A stretch of 64,000 bases of DNA from positions 49,731,688 to 49,795,687 of the forward strand of contig NC_135725.1 of NCBI RefSeq assembly GCF_964656455.1, given 5' to 3'. The DNA comes from Halichoerus grypus (lineage: Eukaryota > Chordata > Mammalia > Carnivora > Phocidae). A program made the position numbers and the translations under genes. The first letter of the stretch is position 1, and each line of letters opens with the position of its first letter. Under the pieces are notes generated by a model, which made no database searches, was not told where the DNA came from, and saw only the letters and a program-made list of their open reading frames with translations. Below, in pieces: positions 12,484 to 23,705 of the stretch.

Positions 12484-12530
12484 GGGGTTTGTTATTGATC
12501 CCCTTCTGTGTTTCAAACTTATCCATGTTT
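12484..12530. repeat. 48-bp dispersed repeat, copy 2
   Basis: The second copy of the block at 10290-10337. It is followed directly by a short internal repeat, CATGTTTCAAACTTA/TTTCAAACTTA, suggesting local slippage. Confidence 0.85.
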
Positions 12531-12579
12531 CAAACTTACTCATATTGATTGATACTCTTGGGGTTTTGTGACATAAACA

Positions 12580-12765
12580 AATGAATGCAATTCAATTAAC
12601 ACTTGTTAATTGCTTCTTATATGGAAGATTTGTTAAAGTCTGCATGCTAGATGAGGGAGAGAGATGAACATGAAAGTTATAATCTAGTGGAGAAAATAGG
12701 TGTATTTATACATAGCATTATGAAGGAAACAAACTATCTTAAGTGATATTTTTCTACTCGAAGAC
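12580..12765 (-). mobile_element. Probable L2 3' end fragment
   Basis: The order of weak matches (cAACACTTgTTAATTGC, then GAACATGA, then ATAATCTAGTGGAGAAAATAGG) follows the complement of the L2 3' end. Strongly degraded. Confidence 0.45.
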
Positions 12766-13009
12766 AAGGAAATAGACGAAGGAACTCGAGGTCTGTTTGT
12801 TTAGATTGTACCTGGCTCTGGTTTTATAAATCACAAGTGCAGGAAGACAAAAAGATTTTGAATTCCAATTTTGTTTTTAAATCGCAGAGGATATAGTGGC
12901 AAAAGTCAATATTATGGTTGCTTGATGGTTTCAGCCAATATCATGATGCTTTTAGGTAGTATTATTAGATGTTTCTGGAATGATTTCTATTTTCCTGGTT
13001 CTTCGACAA

Positions 13010-13140
13010 GCTTGACTATTTTAATCCATAAAAACCCTTTTAGATATTACTCTCATTATTTCAGATGAGAAAACTGAGGCTTAGAAAGGCAAAGAAGTGT
13101 GCTGGCCATCTCAAAGATAGGAAAGCAACAGGGATAGGGG
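13010..13140 (-). mobile_element. MIR fragment
   Basis: The complement of the MIR core is visible: CTCTCATTATTTCAGATGAGAAAACTGAGGC followed by a decayed AGAGGTTAAGT-like segment. Confidence 0.75.
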
Positions 13141-13942
13141 TCAAACAGCATTGCACCCTCAAATCTATACTTCTAAGCACTAAGGTTTATTTCTTTATCA
13201 TAGAGATTGCCTCTATAAATTCATACATTAAATTGTGAATCCTAAATTTATCTTTCTGGCTGTGCTCATTTAAAAATAGTATAAAATTTAAATTCCATTA
13301 AAAAGACAACAACATGAAGTGAGAAATTGAAACAACCAGAACTTGCATGAAATTCTGGTGTGGAGTTTAAACTGATGCAGGAATTTTGAAAAAACTGGCA
13401 TTATCTACTACAGTGGGAAAAATAATTATCTTGTGGGCCCATAGCTTTGTTTTCTTGAAAAAAAAAAAATATATACACACACACACACACACACATATAT
13501 ATATGGTATGGTATATATATGGTATGCTTATATATCACAGACATGTACAATAACATTTATATCAGCTGTATCAGATGTAATATCCCCAAATTGGAAACCA
13601 CTCAGATTTTCAGTCAACACTAGAATGGATAAGGAGATTTTGGTATATTCATAGGAGTGAAATAACATATGGCAATAAAAATGAATGAACAACATGCAAC
13701 AACACGTTGAATTATCCCACAATATTAAACCAAAAGAGACAGATATAATAAATAAATACATATTATATGAGTTCATTTATATAAAATTTTACAAATAACC
13801 CCAAATAATCTGAGTAGTAAAAATCACAGTTGCCTTGGAAGTAGCTCTGAAATATTAGTGGTGTACGCTTTCTTGACAAATTCATTAGTTACATGGATAT
13901 ATTCCTTTTGGGATTATTCATTGAGCTGTAACTTTTCTATAA
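13140..13942. other. Unique sequence with an AC/AT microsatellite
   Basis: No family or gene recognised apart from the microsatellite listed separately. The stretch from 13560 to 13800 looks like a heavily decayed L1 end (CACTCAGATTTTCAGTCAACACTAG, GAATGGATAAGGAGA, ATGAATGAACAACATGCAACAACA), but I cannot place it firmly. Confidence 0.4.
13469..13524. repeat. AT/AC compound microsatellite
   Basis: AT steps, then about ten AC units, then AT, followed by GGTATGGTATATATATGGTAT near-repeats. Confidence 0.95.
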
Positions 13943-13953
13943 ATATTTTTGCT

Positions 13954-14159
13954 TTTTTCCCCTGGATTCTTATTTTTCTAAAGATTTTTATTTCAGGGAG
14001 AGAGAGAGAGTGAACGAGCACAAACAGGGGGAGTGGGAGAAGGAGAAGTAGGCTCCCCACTGAGCAGGGAGCCCGATGCGGGGCTTGATCCCAGGACCCT
14101 GGGATCATGACCTGAGCCGAAGGCAGATGCCCAACTGACTGAGCCACCCAGGTGCCCCG
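13954..14159 (-). mobile_element. Carnivore tRNA-derived SINE (SINEC), with TSD
   Basis: Minus-strand SINE: T-rich tail on the left, body, then the tRNA-like head on the right ending GAGCCACCCAGGTGCCCC. The pol III box B-like segment is the complement of GGGCTTGATCCC. An 11-bp target-site duplication, ATATTTTTGCT, occurs at 13943-13953 and 14160-14170. Confidence 0.97.
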
Positions 14160-14169
14160 ATATTTTTGC

Positions 14170-14985
14170 TCTAATAAAATGTTAAAAATAATAACCATTT
14201 GTGGGAAAGGAGATGTTCTGGCTAACTAAATACTCTTTATAAAGAGGTGTCTAATAACAACTGACACACAAAAAATCTGTATAGTTCTTGTAATTGGCTT
14301 GGTAATGTTTTCTAAGATGGGTTATTTTACTTTTAAGTACAAAATACAGAAATAATATAGCCTTACGTCGCATATTTGAAATTTTTCTTGAAAAAGACTT
14401 TCTTGAAAGTAGAGGATGCAGAGTATATGGAGCACTGAGTCAAACATGTATCTCTAAACCACTTGATTCCCTACCACTGTTTTCTGTGAGAGTAGCAAGG
14501 ACATCAAATTACTGTGGTAATTTGGATTTGGTTGTGTTGAGATCTTACTCAGGTGTCTAGTGAGGAATTAGAGTGTTGTTGAAGCTCCAAGTATTTCATA
14601 ATCTGTGCCAAGACCAGACATTTTGGGGACCATCTACCAAATCCCTGAGTAGAATCTCTCATCTTTGGCATTTCCTGTAGTTGCTGGAAGAATAAATAGT
14701 CTAATTTTTTTTTCCCAAATAAATAGTTGGTAATTGCAGACAGATGTATTATACCCTCACCATGAATGTACCTGGCCTCCTCTTTCTAGAGCAGAGGTTG
14801 GTGTCCGGTGATCTTTGGTGATCTGACTGACATGAAGCTGGCTTTAGTCACATTGGTGCTTGGGTCCACTAACCCCCAGTGCAGGCTCTTCTCATGACGT
14901 GGGCAAGGTTTTGCCCTGATAAGAGCTCTGTTCTCTTAACTTAGTTATCCACAGCAAGTGTAATTTAAGAACAGAAGTTCTAGAA
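14170..14985. other. Unique sequence, nothing recognised
   Basis: No recognisable repeat or exon. Around 14760-14940 the composition is somewhat more balanced, but there is no long frame. Confidence 0.5.
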
Positions 14986-15185
14986 TCTAACTAATCTTGG
15001 TTCACATTCCATCTTTACTACTGCCTATATGCTGACCTTGGAAACTTAAACGTTGTAAGTGGGGAAAATAGACTTACTGATATGCAGATTTGTTGAGATC
15101 ATGCATATAAAACTCCTAGCACAGTGTCTGCCACAAAATAAGCTTTCAATAAACATCAGCTGTCACTGTTAATAGCTATTACTAT
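14985..15185 (+). mobile_element. MIR fragment
   Basis: Plus-strand MIR: CTACTGCCTATATGCTGACCTTGG, a decayed central core, then AAAACTCCTAGCACAGTGTCTG and a TTCAATAAACATCAGCTGTC tail. Confidence 0.8.
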
Positions 15186-15189
15186 TACT

Positions 15190-17700
15190 TAGATACATGC
15201 TGCTTTCATATTTAACATAGGACCACATTAACACAGTTGACCCAAGTGCACAAACCAAGGGAAATAAAGCAGATCCAACAAAGTGCTTTAAGTAAGATAT
15301 TACTAATCATGTAAATAAAAACAATACACTTCTTTATAATAGGAAACTTTATTTAGAAAAAACAATTTTTGTAAAAGCTACAAATTTTGCCTTGGCATAT
15401 ATTTCTACATGTTTAGATCTAATATAAGTAAAACCAGTTTGAAGATCAGTGAGTTCTCATTAGTTCTTTAAGGCACAAAATGTGTGTTTTTAAAGTGCTT
15501 TTAGTTAGAAAAAAAGTCACTGATGTACCTTGAAATGAAAGATTGCAACCAAAGATTGAAGGAGATATTTTACCATTCTTCATCTTATGTTTAAGCTTCG
15601 CTGAGATCAATGAATTCCAAATCATTATGCATCAGTTAGTAGGTGCAGAAAAAATGCTTTAATGTCTGGAAATTTCATCAACCTTATTCCTCTGGCAAAA
15701 AAGGAATTGCTTAGATGAGTGTTCTTGAGACCAACATGCTATAATTACATATCAGACATCTAAATAAATACAAACATTAAAAAGGTGTGCATTTTCCACA
15801 GCATATTCTGGTTTTCAGAGAATTAATTTTGGACCGTAGCCACTGGTTTCTCAAAATACAGTTCACCATTACTGGCCAGTGCATGACAGTGGAAGTACCA
15901 ACACATAACTAGGTGCTCTCAGCTATCAGGATACTAAATACAACACGTTTCCTGCTGCTTTATTGTAGATGCACTTTCTTTCCCAAATTGTTTGGCAATG
16001 TTTGCCCTCCTACACACAAACTGCAAGAATGCGACTCTCTCAGGAGACAACTGAAATCCACAGCTACGCCATTCCCCCACCCCCCTCTTTTTAAGGGGAA
16101 AAGTTTAAAAATAACCAACTTTTTTCAGCCATGTTAAGCATATCTTTTCCCGGGGAATCACTTTGTTTTTGTATTTTCTGCCTCTCTTTTAAAATTGAAA
16201 ACATGAATGCTTCATTGCTTAAGAAACTGAGTAAACTTGCTTTCTGAAATGAACCTTTTAATGTCTTTTATGATTTTGTTTTTCTTCCCTTATTTGCACT
16301 CTCAGCTGTGGATGAATTTCCATGCAATGCATCATTTCTTTAGGAGTTTACACACCCGAAGAAATAAAAATGGAAAATGGGATCTATTAAGAGAGAACAG
16401 CTTTCTTGAGTCCCCAGCAGATGCTGTCGGTGAGCTGCCCTCTGGTTGCTCAGCACAGCAGATCAGCTCAACCCTCCATAGGGTTGCCAGGAAGAAAGGA
16501 ACATATTTCTGGTTGTTAAACAAATGAAGGCATTCTTAACTTGACTTTACCCTTTTATTGTTTCAGAATACAGCGTATACCTAGGGGTTTGTAAATTTAA
16601 GTCGCACATCACTCCACTTTGTCTAAAATGGTTTCTATTATTATAACCCACTGGATTCCATATGATTGGTTGCCTGTGATTAACTTCTGTTCTTGTGCTT
16701 TCTCCGCGCCATGCCACACATCATAATCACATGGCATCTGCACACACAAACATATTTCTTCGGTTGTTATTAATTCATTCTAATAGACCAAAAGCTATGG
16801 TTTCCATCCCTATTTCTCTTCACAACTTAGGACAGCATCAGTGAATCTTTCTGTGGTGGAGGCAGCCAATTGGTTTGTACATAGTGTTTGGCCTGTCTTC
16901 ATTTGGAGAGCAGCACGATGAGATCTGAACATCTATTTTAGCAGATTTGTGATGTGAAGGATAAATCGGACTTGGACTAAACAGAGCATGACTCACACAA
17001 GCTGTATCAGAAGGGATGAGGCCAGGGGAGGGATAGTGGGGCAGGATATCTGCTTTATAATCCAAACTAGATTCTTCGTTTTGTTTTGTTTTTAACATTG
17101 GCAGTTATTGTGATAAAATGGATCCGTGGAGTGGTGGCATAATGCTCCGTGTTCATGACTACTTTTCTGTGGTTCCTGGTTTGTCCCATCCGTGTTACTA
17201 GTGTGTGCAACTTGCATGCTTCTGTGTGAGCTAAGTTCTCTACCCTGTGCACCTTGGAGTGCTGGCCTCCGCAAACCAAGAGTGGGGTCTCCCACCTCAC
17301 GTGGGAGGGTGGCTCTGAGGATAAATGTTATTTCATACTCAAAAGGAGTCAGGAGGTGTCAAAATCACCTCTTTGGACCTCGAAATAGGAATGTTTGTTC
17401 ACAATTAAGAAGTTGAAAAGGAAGCAGCAGCAGACATTTAAATCTTCCTTCCCAGTCATTTACTGTGAAATCTAACTCCATTCCTGGAGCAAAATTGATG
17501 GCATTTTAGGACTTTAGTGTTTTTCAGGTATCAGTAAATTTCCGCTAGTGTCTCTCAGCCTCTCAAATAGCCAGCAGGGCCAGTAATAAAACCTAACAAA
17601 AGGTTTTAGTAAAAGAAGCTAACATTCCCCTATATTATTTAGACACATTTTAGGCATTCTTTTGACATTCATTTGACTTGAATAACCCATATTTTTCTAC
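15190..17700. other. Unique sequence, no gene recognised
   Basis: Only short frames on both strands (maximum 96 codons near 16237-16527), with no domain or codon pattern. The stretch 16350-16500 and the stretch 16830-17340 are less AT-rich than their surroundings but carry no recognisable exon. Confidence 0.45.
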
Positions 17701-19083
17701 AATTATTTTTTTTTAGTCATTTTACTGTAACATAGAGCAAAATTAATTAAACAAATGCGTAGCTGCTTGTTTGACACAAAGCCATCACCTTTCACACCAA
17801 CAATGTTAAGTAGTAGAACACTACCAAGATAGCAGAACTCACAACTTTTCCCCATCATTAGCTCATGTCTCCCCCCTCACTAGTAATGGCTCGCTTTTGT
17901 TTATAATTTATCATCTAAGTGCACATTAGTACACATTAGAATTTAGCTTTGCCAATTTTTTCAAACTTTATTTAAATGGACTCATACAATATGCTTTTGT
18001 GTCTAGCTTATTTTATAGCTATAGGTTATCTTTTCGAGGTTGTCCATGATGTAGCATGTAGCTATTATTGTCATTGATGTGTAATATTCTTTAATCTGAT
18101 TATACCGAATTTTAAAAAGCATTCATACTATTGGGTTAGCATTTGGAATATTTCCCATTTTGGACTCTTAGACATAATGCAGCAATGAACATTCTTGTTC
18201 ATGTCCTGAGGTACACAGTTGGACAGATTTCTCATTGGTGTATAACCAGGTGTAAAATTGCTGGGTGATAGTCCGCATATCTTCAACTCTATTAGATGAG
18301 ATCAAACCATTTTCCAAAGTGGTTATACCCATTTTCACTATTAGCACTGGATAGCTGTGTTTTCGTAGATTTGTTTTTTTCAGCTCTCTGGTCTTTTTTC
18401 TATTTGTAAATCTCTTCCCAAATACATTTTCTTAATGCTGTGGCTTTAAAATAAGTTGAAATATCTAGTGCTGTAAGTTAACTTCCTAAAGACTATCTTG
18501 GGTATTCTGGGCAATGGTATTTCCAAATACATTTTAGAATCCACTTGCCAATATATAAACTTTACACACACACAACCTATTGAGATTGATTGGGATCGAA
18601 TCTATAGACTAGCAGGAGATTTTATATCTTCGCAGTATTGAATCTTTGCAGTAGTTCATCATTCTGTTTATTAGGTCTTTTCAATAATGTTTTCTAATTC
18701 TCTGGGTAGAGGTATCACATATCTTTTTATAGAATAATTCCTAGTTATTTGAATTTTTATTATAAATGATCTCTTTTTATTTTTTTAATATTTGATGTTG
18801 ATACATAGAAATAGAATCATTTTATATATTGATATTTATAAATATATGCAACTTTTGTAAACTCAGTAATTTATGCTAGTAATTTAGTTGTAGAATATGC
18901 ATGTTTTTCTTTAGTTATATGTGAACAATGAGAGTTTTATTTTTTCCTTTCCAATTCAAACAATACCTTTGATTTTTCTTTGTGAAACTTTCAACACTTC
19001 CTGTTAAATATAAAATTTTTGCTTTTCTATACCCTTTATCAAATAAAGACATATTCTTTGAATTCTGTGTGCTAAGCATTTTC
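17700..19083 (-). mobile_element. Old LINE-1 (outer element of nest), 3' part
   Basis: Minus-strand old L1. It starts in the 3'UTR (CCATCACC / AGAACACTACCAAGATAGCAGAA-like text), passes through the ORF2 end (CAGCAATGAACATTCTTGTTCATGT; AAAATTGCTGGGTGATAG) and reaches the RT region. It stops at 19083, where a younger L1 interrupts it, and resumes at 20010. Confidence 0.85.
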
Positions 19084-20009
19084 ATTCATCAGATCTTTTT
19101 ATTGTATGATAAATCTTGTCAATACAATTTTTACAATTGTAAATATTGTAAAATACAGCATAAAATTTACTCCCAACTATTTTAGGTGCACAGTTAAGCG
19201 TATTGATACATTGTAGAACCATCACCACCATCCATCTGTAGAACTCTTCATTTTTTAAAACTGAAACTCTGTACTGACTAAAGAGTAACTCCCCATGCCC
19301 CCTTACCCCCCAAACCCTGGCAGCCATCTTTCTAATAGAGGTGTCTATGAATTTGACTACTCTAGGCACCTCATAGAAGTGGAATCATACAGTATTTGTT
19401 CTTTTGTGATTGGTTTATTCCACTTAGCATAATGTCCTCAAGGTTCATCCATGTTGTAGCATGTGTCAGAATTTCCTTCCTATTTAAGGCTGAATAATAT
19501 TCCATTGTAGATACATACCACATTTCATTTGCCATTTGTCCATTTATGGACACTTGGGTTGCTTTCATCTCTTAGATATTGTAAATAATGCTGCTATGAG
19601 TGTGGGTATACAAACATCTGTTTCTGTCTTTGCTTTCTTTTTTTAAATTTTATTTTATTATGTTATGTTAATCACCATACATCATTAGTTTTTGATGTAG
19701 TGTTCCATGATTCATTGTTTGCATATCACACCCAGTGCTCCATTCAATACATGCCCTCCTTAATACCCATCACCAGGCTAACCCATCCCCCCACCCCCTT
19801 CCGCTCTCCCCTCTCGAACCCTCAGTTTGTTTTCTGTCCTTGCTTTCAATTCTTTTGTATATATACCCAGAAGTAGGATTGCTGGATCATATGGTAATTC
19901 TATTTTTAATTTTTTAAGGGATCACCATACTGTTTCACATGGTGGTTGCACCATTTTTACATTCCTACCTACAGAGTACAAGTGTCCTAATTTCTTCACA
20001 TCTTTGCCA
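19084..20009 (-). mobile_element. L1 3' end inserted into the older L1 (middle of nest), with TSD
   Basis: Minus-strand L1 3'UTR and ORF2 end. Landmarks: CCATCACCACCATCCATCTG, CTCTAGGCACCTCATAGAAG, TCAAGGTTCATCCATGTTG, ATACCCAGAAGTAGGATTGC. It is flanked by CTAAGCATTTTC at 19072-19083 and CTAAGCATTTTT at 20010-20021, a 12-bp target-site duplication with one mismatch. It is itself interrupted by a still younger L1 at 19638-19831. Confidence 0.85.
19638..19831 (-). mobile_element. Young carnivore L1 3' terminus (innermost of nest), with TSD
   Basis: Only the last ~194 bp of a carnivore L1 (terminal 3'UTR module, complement of CATGGAACACTACATCAAAA and TATGGTGATTAACATAACAT). Flanked by TTCTGTCTTTGCTTTC at 19622-19637 and TTCTGTCCTTGCTTTC at 19832-19847, a 16-bp target-site duplication with one mismatch. 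Confidence 0.95.
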
Positions 20010-21050
20010 CTAAGCATTTTTCTTAAATTAAGAATTGATGTTGAATTTTACCAAAGGTCTTTTCAGCATCTGTTCTGATGATCATATGCTACTTTTCCCT
20101 TTCTTCTGTTGATGTGGTAAATTACATAGATTGATTTTTAAAAAAATTAATCTATTTTACCTTTCTGGAACACACATTGTTCGTGACATTTTAGCTGTTT
20201 ATACATTATTGGCTTGAATTTCTAATGTTTTGTTTAACATTTTGGCATTTATGTGTACGAGAGATACTTGCTTATAAATTTTTCCTTCTAATTGTATTTT
20301 TATATCAAAATCATGCTGCTCTCATAAAATCATTTGGGCAACATAACCTTTTTCTGTTCTCTGGGAGAGTTTGTGAAAGATTGCCATAAATTTTTCCTTA
20401 AATATTTGGTAGAATGTGCTGGGAAAGCCATTTGGGCTGAGACTTTGTTTTGTTTTGTGGGTGATTCTTAATTTTGAATTAAATATATTTTTAAAATATA
20501 AGGTTAATTTAGGATTTTTGTTTTATCTTTGATCTGTTGAGTTGTGCTTTGCTTGGACTTTGTCCATTTCATGTAAATTTTCCAATGTTAGTATAATGGT
20601 GCTCTATTATGATTATCTTAATATCTGTTGGACCTTTAGTGACCTCCCCTTTATTCTTGCCTTTATTTTTGTGTTTTCTTTCTGTTTTCTTTAGTATTTT
20701 CACCATGGTTTACCAATTTTATTAGTTTTTTTTCAAGCAAACCAGTGTTTGGTTTTATTAACCTTTTCAATTTTATATATTCTTTCTGGTTAGTTCTTTT
20801 TTTCTTTTTTTCTTTTTTACTGTCTTTGGGTTTAATTTGATGTTCCTTTCCTAATTTTTTTCTTGGTTATATAAGTAGTGGATTTTTAGTCATCTTTTCT
20901 AAAATATACATTTAAAATTATGAAATTCTTTCTAAAAATATTTTATTTATATCCCATAAGTTTTGATGTGTAGAATGTTAAACTGTATTAATTTGAAAAT
21001 ATTTTCTAATTTCTATTGTTACTTCTTGAACCAATGTACCCTAGTGGGAA
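20010..21050 (-). mobile_element. Old LINE-1 (outer element of nest), RT region continuing
   Basis: Continuation of the outer L1 after the nested insertion: ATGTTGAATTTTACCAAAGG, TGGGAAAGCCATTTGGGC, ATATCCCATAAGTTTTGATG. The RT order is collinear with the part left of 19083. Similarity fades near 21050. Confidence 0.8.
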
Positions 21051-23390
21051 TTTTTTATCTTGGGCAATTTTTTATTCCTAAGATACAGTTATTTACTCAC
21101 TTCCATTACTTCAATAATTTCTTGGTCTAGATTTCTCTTTATTGGGATATATTTTTTAATTAGAGATTTTGCTGATAGGGTAAATTTTGGAACTAAGTTA
21201 TTTCCAAAGCATGGGAAGAAAGGAGAGAATGCAAAGATGCTAAGATTGTTCTAGTGTGTACCATATTCTGTATATGTTCTTCCTTTCTCTTAGACCTGCC
21301 TACCACCTGTTACTTCTACCCATTTCTTCCTGTTTGTGCTCTTAGTCACCTATCTCATTAAGTTTTTGTTCTTGCCCCAAGGAAAACCGTGATATTATTC
21401 TCTAAATCCCTTGCCAAATTCAGTTTGTAGTCATCAATTACATTTTATTCCTTTGTTTTGATTTATATATTTATATCCAAAAAGATTTGGGGTCAGCTTA
21501 TAAAGGAGTTACTTACCTCATCAAATTATAGACATTGGGCATTCATGGTTTTTCTTTTTTCTGGACTTACCTTCTACCTACAGAAATCTTAATTCTTGCT
21601 ATCATATACCATCTGTCTTCTCAGTCATTCCCTCTTTAGCTCTGTGTTTGTGCCTCTGTGTTAACTTTCTGCACACTGTAAGTTGTTTTATTTTGGATAT
21701 TCCTTCTCGATTAAAAATTTCTCAGGTTGAAAAATCAGATTTTATGCATCTGTTATTCCCCAGCTCCTCATAATAATGAACCCTTTCTAAGCATATAAAA
21801 TGCCCAACTAGAGCCAGAGGACATGGAAGAGAGAAGAAAAAACTTCCTCTCTCTGCAAATCTTCATGTCCATGTCAACCTAATTAATTTTAGTGTTTAAG
21901 ACATGATCTTGTCATACGTAGAGTATGTTTATAAAAACTTGTGTGTGTGTGCATTTATGTATGTAGTATTGAAAGCTACAGATATTTCTCTTGGTTTTAC
22001 AAAGCTCCTACATATTTGTCTTCTGCAAATACCTCACTGTCTTTAGCATATCAAGGGGCTTAAAAACAAACATGTAATTTCAGCATGTAACATATATTAG
22101 AGGGCCAAACATAGCACTTTGCTGTATAGAAGAGTCTCCATAAATGTTTCTTTCATTTACTTTTCCAGCGTCTATCTACTCTAGGTGTCATGCCTACCCA
22201 ATCTATTTCAACAAAAGTTATTTTCTTTTTCGTAACTTTTCTCTGTACTCTACACAAAAGAACACATTTTTTTAAAACAGGTTATGAAAAATTGTCACCA
22301 ATTTAATTTGATAGAGCATCCTTCCCTGAATTACATAACTGTTGATTCTTGTATCCACTGTATCAATGACAATATTGTGCTGTGTTTAAGTAAATATGCA
22401 TCTTCTTCATATAAGCCCACAGGCATGCTATAATGATCTAGGACTGTAGTGTAAATGGAGGTAAATCTTAATAGCAGCCACCTCTGTGTCGCAAGGTGGG
22501 ACTAAAAGGAGAAGGATATTATGGCCTAAGATGATCACTTCTAACTTTTCGTATAAATCTACCAGTTGACTCTTGCATATCAGAGCACTTAGGAAAAAAG
22601 GAACCCTCAAAATTATTTTCTTCTAAAAAAATCTCCAAGAAAGCTATTTTCTATGCGGCTTAACACTGAGTACATCTTAAATAGGTGCAAAACAATAATA
22701 GCCAAATAATGAAAATATATGGAAGTGTATGTGCTATTAGGTTATATTACCCCCACATAAAAAGGAAAACAGAAGACTAATGCTGAGGGGAAAAATCCAG
22801 CTATCATTTACTCTTTGATGCTGGGAAAAATCACATAGGAAAGGAGAACTTTGCAAACCTATTCTCAGCAAAGTACATAGCTTAACCATTAAAAAAAACA
22901 ACAACAACAAACAAACTATACAGCAAAGGAAAATAAGAGCCTCATGCCGGATATTATTTATAAAAAAAATTTGTAATGCTAAACTGAAGCTTACCAACAA
23001 TGGCAAGGAGCTGTGTACTCTCCTCTGTATCCTTACAGCCCTTCTCCTCAAATCTCTGGCTACAGCGCTGTGACCAATAGGGCACATCCTCCAGCAGACT
23101 GAAAGGTCACTACTTTGTTTATATGACTCTTATAATCTGAAATTTCAACAGAATGAATCCCACAACTGGCTCTGGTCCCTCCAGGGCTGCAATCTTTTTG
23201 TGGTATTGTTTGCCTCTCAGAAGTTCTGTGACATAGTACTTAGCGTTTGGCATATGTTGACTTTGCCTGAGTGGACCTTAGGTCTGCACTAAGCTATGGT
23301 TCGAAAACCCTAAAGCAGAGCCACTCGGACAAGCCAGGGATGACTAGAACTACCATCAAAGTCGATTAGGTACAAGCTCTTATTTCTAAA
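21050..23390. other. Unique sequence, nothing recognised
   Basis: AT-rich; no long frame and no firm repeat. 22737-23100 holds a 116-codon minus-strand frame without a recognisable domain. A CCAAT-type motif near 23070 is not accompanied by other promoter signals. Confidence 0.45.
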
Positions 23391-23394
23391 GTTG

Positions 23395-23527
23395 GTTAAA
23401 GGGTATGAACTTTCAGTTACAAGGCAAATAAATTCTGTGGATCTAATGTACAGCATGGTGACTGTAGTTATTAATACCGTATTGTATATTTGAAATTTGC
23501 TGAGACTGTGGATCTTAAGTGTTCTCA

Positions 23528-23565
<38 letters not shown>

Positions 23566-23705
23566 ACCCATGTGAGGTAATGCCTGTGTTATTTAGCTTG
23601 ATTGTGATAATAATTTCACAATACATGCATATATCAAATCATGTGGTATATCTTTCATATATACAATTTTATTTGTCAATTATACCTCATGAAAGCTGCA
23701 AAAAG
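23395..23705 (+). mobile_element. L1 3'UTR fragment (older mammalian subfamily)
   Basis: Plus-strand L1 3'UTR: TCTAATGTACAGCATGGTGA, TGTTCTCACCACACAC, TGTGAGGTAATGCCTGTGTT, then TTTGTCAATTATACCTCATG at the end. The central CACACA of the consensus has expanded into a microsatellite. Confidence 0.9.
23529..23563. repeat. (CA)n microsatellite inside an L1 3'UTR
   Basis: About 17 CA units replacing the short CACACA stretch normally found at this place in the L1 3'UTR. Confidence 0.95.

Larger units (their letters stand above)
7100..12575. other. Unique AT-rich sequence, no gene recognised
   Basis: About 5.5 kb without a recognisable exon, RNA gene or confident repeat. It contains only short ATG-started frames (under about 85 codons), with no domain and no splice or promoter context. 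The exceptions, listed separately, are one half of a 48-bp duplicated block and a C-rich tract. Confidence 0.5.
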
